Of a stretch of 64,000 bases of DNA, positions 12,901 through 24,900 are shown one piece after another. The translations under genes and the position numbers were made by a program. This DNA is from Ditylenchus dipsaci (Eukaryota > Nematoda > Chromadorea > Rhabditida > Anguinidae), in NCBI GenBank assembly GCA_004194705.1, contig SADC01000915.1, positions 62,001 through 126,000 of the forward strand, in the 5' to 3' direction. Under the pieces are notes generated by a model that saw nothing but the letters and a program-made list of their open reading frames with translations, was not told the origin of the DNA and searched no databases. Positions within the stretch are counted from its first letter, which is position 1. Each line of letters starts with the position of its first letter.

Positions 12901-15900
12901 GTCAGCTTTAAACAAGCAAAAAATTGAAAAATTTCAGCATATATTACAAGGGTGCGCGGAACAGCGGTGCGCATTTTATAATTTTTGTTAATTTTTTTTA
13001 AACGTCTCCTATATTTTAAAAGATTTCAAAAATAGTAATGCTGGGGCTTTAATACGAGGAAATACGGTATATTCATTGCAACCATAACTTTTATTCGTAA
13101 TACCAATACTACCACAACTACAACTAATAATCAGAACAGAAAAAAACTTTTTTTCTTCTTTTTCTGTTTTAATAGCAAGAGGAAAATCGAACGAAAAAGG
13201 CAGTAGTAGGCAATGGCGCACTCACGGAAGGAACCAAAAAAAGGGAGGGGGAATGCGTCTCCTCCTTCTCCACTACTACCAGGCAAGCAGGCAACAGGAC
13301 TGCTAATTGAACACACACACACAAACTAGGCAGAATGCAGCCAGAAAAGACAGTTGCAACTGCAAAGAGATGCAGGGAGAGCGGGGTAGATTATTATACA
13401 AAAGAGCATGAAAATCGACGAAAGAGTGTGCAAATTTGAGAAATATAGTAGAAAAAAAGAGTGTTGGCAACAGACGAAGGATTATCGAAAGAAAAAGGTC
13501 TGTGAAAAAGAGTTGTGCATCATGTGGGAATCGAACTCGCGAGAAATTTTACTTCAATGTTTTCTTGGAATAACGAAAATGTTATAAAGTTCGTTCCCGC
13601 CAAGGGTCCGTACATTTTTATACTCGTTCTTGAACTCTTTTGTTTATTTTTATTTGATAGTTCTAGGCTGAAAAATTGCAAGGATTTTGAGTTTACCGAT
13701 CATTTTATCAAAATAAAACGATTTCGGCTTTTAAAAGGCAAACTCTCGCTTCAATGTCACCTTTTTTAAAAAGCCTTACGTTAAATCGTTGGTTCGCCTT
13801 TTCAAGACTGAATTACTTTCTAGCGCCACAAAAATTGGTAAAATGGAATCCTTGCAACTTTTGGTATAAAGCTATCAGAAGAAACAAACAAAATAGTTGA
13901 AAAACGAGAATAAAAAATGTGCGAATCCTAGTAGAAAACGAAGTTTTTACCAATTGCGTTAAACAGAGAAAACACTGTATTTCAAATGGTTAGATTGATG
14001 TATACCGTCAAAATTAGAAAGAGTAAGAAAGAGGGAGTTTACCAAGCTTAACCAATTCTATGGGCACGCACCTCAGCACTAAATGCGTATAAAAGTCGAA
14101 ATTAATATGCAAAATCGATAAAGTTATTCTGGCTACACTTGGTCCTTTTGAGGACGGAATACAGTGTATCTAAACCTCATATACACAAAAAACTGTTAAC
14201 CAATTCATGTTAGCAAGAAACAATATCAAAAAAAATCTCACGAAAAATTATGAAAAACATCTCTTTCCCAGCACTTAACAACGAAAAACCAATCAAAAGC
14301 AAGAAAGACAGAGAAAAAATAAAAAAGTATAAAAAATTCTGTCCCTCGCCTACTACCCAACAGGAGTACAGGGACACACACGGGACCTACTAGCAGTGGT
14401 AGTAGGCATCTAAAGAGAATAGTAGTAATAGCAGTAGTCTTTTTTCCCTATCCATCCTGCTCCACCTAAAAGTGGGAATGTGCGGACACACACCCTGCTG
14501 GTCTACCCTCTGATTAATGTGGTCCTCCTGGAGCTGGAGGCTGGCTGGCTGCTGCAGTACCACCAGCATCACCTTATATAAACGTAGAAGACCTGCTCTT
14601 CTACTCTTTGTCCCCTGTCCGTCTGTCCAGGCATGTGTAGAACCAATCAGGCAAGCCTGAGTAGGGGGCACCACTAGCAGCTATAGCAGAAATCTATAGG
14701 CAAAAAGACGTCACTTTTTTGGCGAGAATTATTAAGGAGAGGGATTCGAAATAGTTTTTGAGATAAACGTGTGGAGAAGAAAAAATTGTTGGAAGGGGGC
14801 AAGGAGGGTTTCGGAAATGATATGGGGTGGTCCGGCTGATTCAACCGCAAATTACAGTCATAGCAGGATAAACCATGTTTTGTCTCTTCAATAAAATTCA
14901 AAAGTAAGTAAATTCTAAAAAAATATTGATATCGTGTCAAAGAAAAAATTTAAGGTCGATTGAAACCGGACGAATTGATCGGCCCACGTTTTAGACACTT
15001 TTTTGGGTGTTTTTTTTAAATTTTGAGTTCTGATAATGGACTATAGTCAACTTTCGATAAACCAGTATTTTCAGTAAACCGACACTGTGAAAAAAAGACG
15101 GATTCGGAAGCAAGGCGGATGCCTATTAGAACAAACACGGTGTCCAACTTATATTTGTATCTTTGGACAATAAGAAACATTTTTGAAATTCCGATGCTTT
15201 TTTCAGATTGCTGAAAACTTTGGGTATTAGATGTCTCAGAATAATTTTTTTGGCAATAAATAGGTAATTTATCCTTAAAATGTAAAATTGGAAAAAAAAA
15301 TTCATACAGTACATTCTCTAATGAAGCCAGTTGCCAAAAGTTACAACATGAACCTATTTAAAAAGCCTCAAAAGCGCGCGCTGTACTTGTTTACCCATTA
15401 CTCATCCATTTTCAGCTTGAAATCGCTTGCCGACTACCTGTTTCTTGATATTCTAACTTTTTATGTTTATGTAGTCTACAGTCTTCATGGGAATTTCATT
15501 TTCTTCTAAATACAACCTTCGATAAATCGGCATCTCTGCAGAACAGCATCAAATCGACGGTTTATCGAGGGTGCCATCCATCAAGGTGCCCTTTTTTCAA
15601 CGGCTGACTGTATCACCTTCTTGGCGTTTCAGCGATTCGGCGCTAGTATAGAATAACAGAAAGCCACCCCCCCCTTGATAATCCGACTTTTTAAAAATCG
15701 CTGTAACTACCATTTAAAACAACAAGTTTAGGATTAGCCGTTAGGCTTAGGCTAGGTCAGCTTATTATTTCTTCTTTTCTTTTGTTGCAAGCTTTCGAAG
15801 CATTCTAAAACAGCTACATTTGTCACTTTCAGAAAGCTAATTAAAGGAGCATGCTTTCCTGTTGATAAGTCAATTGTTGAAATTTGAATTCCCGGGGACA

Positions 15901-18900
15901 AAATCAACACTATGGTTTTAGCAAGAATTGTTTTTGAATGCAAGCGTTTATTGTTTGAAATGTTCATTTTGAATTCTTTAATTAATATCAGTGTATTTCG
16001 CTGATCTACTGCGAGTTTTTACGATTTTTCTGGCTCAAAGATTGTATTTCCTGAAATTTTGTGTGCTGACTTGTGGATCTCTGTAAATAATTTCATTGTT
16101 TAGTTTCCGAACATCGACAAGTCGCTGGAGGACAGTAATACGCTGCTCCGAAATGCATTAGATAAGTTTTTTAGCTCATTTGCCGTCTATTGCTTTCTTT
16201 TGTTCTTCTTTTCAGGTTTGTTTGCAAGGGAAATTCTGCTGGTCGATTGAAATCTAATGCTGCTGTCCATTTGGTAATGGTTATACTCTGGTTGTGCAAA
16301 ATCTTAACCAAGCTGTTCTGGTCTTGAGCATGTTGTGTCATAGGCTAAATTGTGGTAGTTTTTCAATGCTTATGTGCTTGGTTATTTTTTCTCTATACAA
16401 TTATAATTAACATAGGCCGAGAGGGACGATTTCCGTATTTTTTGTTTCAGAATATCGTAAATTCATCAAAGAAGTACGAAATCGTTGCTCCTGGGTGCAT
16501 TAGATAAGTTATTTTAGCTCATTCGCTGTCCATTGCTTTTCTTCTGTTCATTCTTTTCAGGTTTTTGGCAAAGTAATCCGAAGCAACTGGGGCGTGAAGT
16601 GTTTTGTCAGTTCAGCTGTATTTGATCTTTTTCCAGAAAACTCAGTCATCTCTACGTTTGTCATCAATCAGTCAGTCATCAAGCATATACAATCTGTATA
16701 AAGTATTAGATAAGTTTCGTTTGCTTACTCGCCGGCTTTGCTTTTTGGTTCTTTGTTTTTTTCAGGTAAAATATCTCAAGTGCACGGTAAAAGGAGTTAA
16801 AGATGATTTGATTTAACTTGCGAACATATAAGGACAAGGATAAAACACAGAGCCAATGACAAATCCAGAAATAAGTAACTGAACACACCAGAATTTGCAT
16901 GATATTAATCGACAATCTTTACGGCTAGTCCAGTTCCACCTTGAATTCGAGCAGACAAACTAAAAAGAATGAACAGAAGAAAAGCAATGGACAGCGAATG
17001 AGCTAAAATAACTTATCTAATGCACCCAGGAGCAACGATTTCGTACTTTTTGATGAATTTACGATATTCTAAAACAAAAAATACGGAAATCGTCCCTCTC
17101 GGCCTATGTTAATTATAATTGTATAGAGAAAAAATAACCAAGCACATAAGCATTGAAAAACTACCACAATTTAGCCTATGACACAACATGCTCAAGACCA
17201 GAACAGCTTGGTTAAGATTTTGCACAACCAGAGTATAACCATTACCAAATGGACAGCAGCATTAGATTTCAATCGACCAGCAAAATTCCCTTGCAAACAA
17301 ACTTGAAAAGAAAGAACAAAAGAAAAGCAATAGACGGCAAATGAGCTAAAAAAACTTATCTAATGCATTTCGGAGCAGCGTATTACTGTCCTCCAGCGAC
17401 TTGTCGATGTTCGGAAACTAAACAATGAAAATTATTTACAGAGATCCACAAGTCAGCACACAAAATTTCAGGAAACACAATCTTTGAGCCAGAAAAATCG
17501 TAAAAACTCGCAGTAGATCAGCGAAATACACTGATATTAATTAAAGAATTCAAAATGAACATTTCAAACAATAAACGCTTGCATTCAAAAAACAATTCTT
17601 GCTAAAACCATAGTGTAGGATTTTGTCCCCGGAATTCAAATATCAACAATTGACTTATCAACAGGAAAGCATGCTCCTTTAAAATAGAAAATACAATAGC
17701 CCTAAGGAAGCGACCCCCTAAAGGCTTGCCTAAAAAATAAACTTATCAATAGCCCGAAAAAGCAACAAACCAACCAAAAAACAGGCATGTATCTATCTAT
17801 TATCTATCTTGCATTGCCATCTATAATAACAGCAAAAGCAGCAAAAAGAAAAGACACAGAAAGAAAGGAAAAGGAAAAAATTTAGGCCCAAGCCTGATGA
17901 AATTCATTGAATTGTGTTGGTGTGTGTCCGTGTGTCCTCCAAAGGCAGCGCTTGCTGCTGCACCAGTAAGAACAGGAGCAAGGCAAAAGGGTAGGCCATG
18001 TTGTTAAAACAAAATAAATAAGCCCTGCCTCTCTTCAAGGTCTATTAACAAAGGGGAGGGGCAGTCTTGCATTAATGTGGACTACTACTACAGCACTTCC
18101 ACTGCATAATGAGAGGGATAGATAGCTATGGAATTGGGGTGATTATTGCTGGATGCTGGACTACTCCTGGATACTACTAAACACACAGCTGCCATGCTCC
18201 AAAAATTGTTTTAGATGTGGAGACTTTTGAGTTGCGAGAAAAAGTTTAACAATGAATATTGTTAGCGTTGGAGAGAATAAAGATTTTTTTCAAAAATGTG
18301 GGTTTTTTTGGTTGAAAATAGGATTTTAGGTCCTGAAAAAAGGAGAGTTCACAGATTTTTCAATAAATTTGGAAAAAAGTAGATTCTGAAGGCATCTATG
18401 GCAGGGCTCTTCGATTTTTTTTTCAAAAAAGACATTTGACCATTTTTGAAGGTAAAAGATCAATTATTGCTATTTAAGAGAAAAAAATTGAAGGACATAT
18501 AAAAAGGATAGAAAATACTAAAGGTTATTTTATGCCATCTAATTCACCCTCAATGGTCTAAATCCTTCCTCAATGGTCCAAATCTACCCTCAGTGGTCCA
18601 AATTCACCCTCAATGGTCCAAATCCACCCTCAATGGTCCAAACCACCCTCTGATCCACTTTAAAAAAATTGCTAATAAAATAGCTAATATACCACCACCT
18701 GCGCAATCATTCAGGGGATGTACCAGATGGCCTCCCTACCCATCCTGAGGCTTACTGGTCTCATAAAAACTAATTTATGACTATTATTTGAGAAAAAAAA
18801 TAATATCTGCTATCACTAGGATTTGAACCTGTAACTCAGAAAATTTGGAGGGGCGAATTTACTGCGGGAGAATTCACCGCCTCCCTTGAAATACTGTGGG

Positions 18901-21900
18901 CTGTACACCGAAATATACGCGCCGATTTGGTACTTGGTCGTTTTGGCACGAAATTTTTCGTGCTGTTACCAAACAATTACTGACCGAAATAACCGCGTAT
19001 TAAAAAAATCTCTTACCAAAATACCGTTTTTCGTGCTGTTACCAAAAATTTCTTACTAATAGGGCGCCTCCAATGGATGTAGGATGTCGAAGTCGGATGT
19101 CGATGTCGAAGTAGGAGGTAGTGGCTCCAATGAGTCTTGACCAGAAAATTAGCTCCAGTAGCTGTGAAACCCTGCGCTGTTGACCTTTTTGGGTTGCCAA
19201 AAGAATGGGCAAAACTTTTTTTTGCCACACAATCACTTTTTGTCACAGATTCACTTTTTTCTGTCACAGATTTCCTCTTTTCTGTCACAGATTTGATTCT
19301 CGGCACGAAATCCACAATTTTAATCTTTTTTGTGTGAAATTCAGGCGTGGGCAAAGACCAAATGGCTCAGGACCCACTCCGGAATGGCCAAAAGGCCAAA
19401 ACAATTCGGTTTTCGAGGTTTACTAAAGGACGAGTAAACTTTCAAGAAAAACCGATTGAGCGGATCAGATTTCGGTTCCGATGGGCTTAATCGCCCACAA
19501 CTTCACCCTGAACCACCAAAAACCTGGAATTCTGAGCGATTAAGCCGATCGGACCCGAAATATGATCCGCTAAATCGATTTTTCTCAAAAAGTTCACTCC
19601 CCTTTAGTATACTCCAAAAATTCAATTATTTTGGCCTTTTGGCCATTCCGGAGTGGGTCCTGACTCAGGCTCAGGACTCCTGAGCCATCTGGTCTTTTCC
19701 AGCCCCTGGATTTCACACAAAAATTTAAAAATTGTGGATTTCGTGTCGAGAATCAAATCTGTGACAGAAAAAAGTGAACCTGTGACAAAAAAAATTTGCT
19801 ACCTGAGTATCACGTCAGTAATACTACTGGTATCACCAACTGAGTAGCCTCATTTGGGTACCCTCTCCTAGGTTCGCATACCTGGGTACCGCTCACCTTA
19901 GTAACACCACCTGGTCAACTCATTCTGGGCAGGGTCTTCTGGGTACCCCTTACCTGAGTAACACCACCAAAGTACCACCACCGGAGCACCACTGGGTATC
20001 ACCAGCTAGGTATCCCACCTAAGTACCCCACCTAGGTACCGACCATACCTGCAGCGCCGCCAAAACGCCGCCGGCGCCGCCGCCAGCGCCGGCACTCCAA
20101 AGTTTTCGCCACCGGCGAAAAAAAAATCGCTGGTCGCCGCGGCGCCGCCGGGCTTTTTCAAAAACGGCGCCAGCGCCGGCGGCGCTGCAGGTATGGTACC
20201 GACACCTGAGTGCCGCCAATTTTTTTCACCATATATTTTTATGGTGAAATTTTTATGGACTTTTTAATTTTATATATGATAATGATAATGATAATCATAG
20301 TAATTTCAATAACTCTTATTAGTAGTTAGAAAAATCATACTGACTAAGGTGATTATGGTCAATTTGATCACCACAATCAATTCGATCATTACATAAAAAG
20401 ATGGCAAAAATGTGGTGGCCCGCCACATACCACCCCCCCCCCCCCCCCCTCAACCAAATAAGGTCCAATTCTCTGATTTTTTGTTCGAAATTTTTGTTCG
20501 AAATTTTAAAAATTTACGGTGGTGGTCACTCAACAACACAAGTCGAAAGTTTGCCATTCTCATGCAGCCATTTCATTTGCTTGTACAGTCGACTCTCGAT
20601 TTAAAGGACACCCTAAAAAGTTCGTTCCCACCTAGGATCCGACGCTTTTTTAGCCCATTTTTGAAATTTTTTACCAATTTTGTTTGACAGTCTGGTTGCA
20701 AATATCGCAAAGATTCCGATTTTGCCGATCGTTTTTTAATAAATAAATAATTTTACTGCTCAAAAAGCAAAACCTTTATTTAAGGACAGGCTTTTCAAAA
20801 ATCCCTGTCCTTAAATCGAGGTTTTGCTTTTTTAGAAGAAAAAAAATTTGAATTTCTGAAAAACGATCGGCAAAATCGGAATCCTTGCAATATTTGCAAC
20901 ACGACTGTCAAAACAAAAATGGTAAAAAATTTCAAAAATGGGGCTAAAAAATGACGGACCCTAGGCGGGAACGAACTTTTTGGGTGTCCTTTAATCGAGA
21001 GTTGACTGTATTGAGTTCTTGGCCGAAAAAAATTAGTGTTCATTTGGTGGCATATTATAGAATCGAGTGAATGGATTATTTTGAAAGTGCTCGAACTAGT
21101 TTCAAAGCATATCTGTGAAAATAGAATTCGAAAAATCGCGTCAGGATAAAAGTTTAGGCTCTATAATGTGTTGGTGGTGACTCTGAAAAAGTATGCCTTG
21201 GCCCCCTGTCGATTTCTCGGCTTTTGTTTTCTCGCAGAATAGTGATCAAATAACGTCAAAAGGGGCTCAAATGTGTCTTCTGACTAAAAAATTATGAGAA
21301 AAAACTTTTTGAGTCCGTCCTAAAATAGCCTAGCCTACCCTAACTTAAGAAAACACCAGTAAAATTATTTTAGATTTAAACACATTATTGATGACATCGC
21401 TGTAATGATGTTAGGCTGCCCTTATACTCCAGCGGGACACGTGACAAGTGCCCCTAAAGCTACGGGACACGGCTATTTTTCAAGCCTGGATTTCAAGCCT
21501 TAAAGGGGCATGCCCGTGCGTTAAGGCGCGAACCAGCAGTTTTTTTCGAATTTTTTGGAATCGTCCCGTTTTTCATGCGTTCTGCGTCAAATCTGATATA
21601 GATGACCTTATACTGCTTTTAAAAACTAGAGAGAAAACTCAAAAATGTAGACGAGAACGAATGTAAAAATTTATCGAGAAAGAAAAGAACTGCTGGTTCG
21701 CGCCTTTTCTCCCCATCGGGCACGATCATGCCCCTTTAAGGGTAAATCGACCCTGCTCTACACGATAGAACTAATATATACTGTTTAGACATTCAGAAAT
21801 GACTTTCGGCTGTCCCGCAGGTCCTGTGCCGCGGTACAAATCTGGAGATTTGTCCCGCGGGACATCGACCTGCGGGACAGCCTACAACCCGTTTTTGGTT

Positions 21901-24900
21901 GTTATTATAAAAAATCTTTCATGTCTATGTTGTGGAGCAGGGTCAATTTTCTTATGAATCTGTTGAAAGCGGTGAAAAAAGATGGCCGCGAGCCGAGATA
22001 GGAACGAAAAAGTGTTTGAAAAACTGTCCCGCGGGAGTATGAGGGGAGCCTTAAAAAGACGATGAAAGATGTTTATTTGGGGTTAAGACAGGGATGTGAT
22101 CTGCCCTTATTAATAAGATTTGTCCTTATTTGAGACTCTCAATCTTATTTTTTTTAATATTTTACGTCAAAATTTTATTTTTCGGCACGAAAAGGGCAAT
22201 AAGCACTAGATAAGATAGCATATTTCGCCAAAAACCCTAAAATGTCCTATTTTGAGTAAGTATCCTTATTTTAAAAATTTTGACATCTCAACCCTGGTTT
22301 AAGACTAAATATTTTTAAGAAAAAATGAATTTTTTTTAGAAAAAAATCAAAAGGGGGACCACGGCATATTGTTCTCAGAGGCATCACCAACATATATATA
22401 GTCAAAATTTATTAGCGTTTGAAATCGGGAGAATTTGTCAAGACTTTTTTACATGTTTTGTACGACTGCCAACCGACTCGTTACAAATACTGACTCGTTA
22501 CACCGACTCGTTACATTGACGACTCGTTACACCGACTCGTTACATTGACGACTCGTTACACCAACTCGTTACATTGACGACTCGTTACACCGACTCGTTA
22601 CACTTTTTCCAATTACTTCCAAATCTTTACCAAAACAAATGACTGTTCAATTTTGACCTTTTTAAATGTTTTCATTTCATGAAGTTGCTATAAAAGTCGA
22701 GCTTTTGGCTCTTTGAAATTTCGACCATTTGCCTGTTTTGGCATGTTTTCGTCACTGGAGCTGGGCAAAATAGTCTCTAAATGCATTTTTGATCAAAAGT
22801 CTTGCTCGGAATTATGTCTAAGGTAAGTGAGTGCGCGCATCTCTAACCAACCAAGCCCCCTGCGCCCCTTCGGGGCGCAGGGGCTTGGTTGCTTGGGGTT
22901 GAGATGCGCACACCCACATACCTTAGACACAAATCACTCGAAAGTGACTCTGGATGCATTAAAAATGTATGCATGCCAGAGCTTATATTATGCGGTAGGC
23001 CCCAGTTAACAAAACTATGTTCGACACCTTTCTTTTACACTAAATTGGCCCCCTTTTTGGTCCATCTCCGCCCCAATACAGCCCTAAATCCATTTCAAAT
23101 GGTCGAAAAAGTACTTTTAGTTTAAGTTGCAAATTTGAAAAAAAAGTGTAACGAGTCGGTGTAACGAGTCGTCAATGTAACGAGTCGGTGTAACGAGTCG
23201 TCAATGTAACGAGTCGGTGTAACGAGTCGTCAATGTAACGAGTTGGTTGTATACCGTTTTGTACCATTCTGTTGTCTGAAATCTCCGCTATGAAGTAAAA
23301 AAAATATCTGGTCTAGATACTAGGAATAACAAAAATAATTTAAACAAATTAAAGAATTGCACGAGAATTGCTACCCCTGTATATTTTCAGCGGTGCAATT
23401 TGTTGTTTTGATCTTTGCTGCTGCAGCTAAATCGCATAAACAGCGATCCAAAGTGCAGTGGGAAATAATAAAAGGGCATTGGTGTATTACCAGTAGTCTT
23501 GTTCCTCGGCCTCCTCCTCATCAGTGGTGTTGTGTGCGGCCGGTTTCTCGCGATTATTTTCCGTAGGCACAGACACCCCACATTCTTGTCTACTGGCTGC
23601 TGCTCTTTTGCATCTGCTGATGCAGCGGGAGCTCGGTCTTTGTGCTGAGCAGGAGCATGGTCACGTGGCCCTGGAGCTGGCCCATTGCGGTTGTGTGACT
23701 TTCTGAAATTGCATTGAATTTAGAAAATGAGCATTATCAAAGGCTCAAAAGCGGGGTAGACACAGGAAAGTTTTCTGAAAAAAAATGATCAGAAATAGAC
23801 TAAAGTTGATCCACTCCAAGATGCAGCTAGTTCAGGGCTTTATGCTTAGACTTTGTAATTGATGGCAGCCCAAGTGCCCGCCCATTCCAAAGAGTATTTT
23901 TCTCTCAGCCAACTTTTTTTCATTTTTAACCTATTTCGCAACGGCAATAGGACAAAAACGGCTTTTTCTGGATTTGTCGCGCGACAAAGACGGCCTTTTT
24001 TTTGTTTATTCGGTCGAAACAGCCGAATTTACCGAAAAAGCCGTTTTTGTCGCGCAACAAATCCGGAAAGAAGCCGTTTATGCCCGGTTGCCTTTCGCAC
24101 CGACAATACCAAGTGTATTTGGATGCTTCGCGGGCAAAGACGAACACACTCCTCATTGCAATGGATTGGGGTGGAAAAAATCAGAAAGACATGGATCTCT
24201 GGGTTAAAAAAGTGTTGGACCCTAGGCGGGTACGAACTTGAAAAGATGTTCTTTTATGGAGAGTCGACTGTACTACCACTTTAAAGACATCTCACCTAGA
24301 CTTGGCTATACCATTCTGGCGTTTGGACTGCACATCTCTGCCACCTCCAGCATAGTCCACCTCAATCTCGAACTTTTTCCAGTTGTTTTTGGGCACTTTT
24401 TGGCTTCTTCCTGGACTGACTATCTCATTTTCCTTTTCAACCTAAAAATCGAAAAATTTATATAAAACTTGAAAAAATGCTTTTGCCTGAGTTTCTGGGC
24501 AAGGGGCATTAGGACTGGAAGGCACATTTGGTTGAGCAACACTTTTTTGGCTAGTGGGATCTGGAGAATCAGCGCCTGATTCAGGCACACTGGTCGAGTT
24601 GAGTGACGGCCAGTTCTCGTCATTTGGCTTTTGGACGGCTGGCTCTGTTATAGACTCTGGAGTGGTATTGGCAGTAGAAGTCTGAATTTTAGGCGATTCC
24701 ACTGGTTTTGGCTAAAAGTTGATAAAGTTTTTGGTAAAGTGAAGAATGTCGATATTTTTGGTATAGCGGTGTTTACTCTGATCGTTGTCTCACTAATCCG
24801 GCACCCCTAACGTTTGTTCCCGCCTTGGGTCCGGCACTTTTTTCACCTCGATTTTTCAAGTCTTTTGCGAAATGTGACTCGCTAGTCTTGTTTAGAAATT

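Noticed and set aside
14390..14674. 94-codon open frame in a GC-richer part of LARP1 intron 5
   Set aside because: Composition is higher but no LARP1-like motif or matching splice phase was found; kept only as a possible regulatory or UTR segment.
22470..22615. Regular short repeats with near-constant spacing, resembling a CRISPR array
   Set aside because: The CGACTCGTTACA units have spacers that are themselves repeated, an inverted copy lies at 23145-23250, and the whole is flanked by a duplication. It is a transposon terminus in animal DNA.
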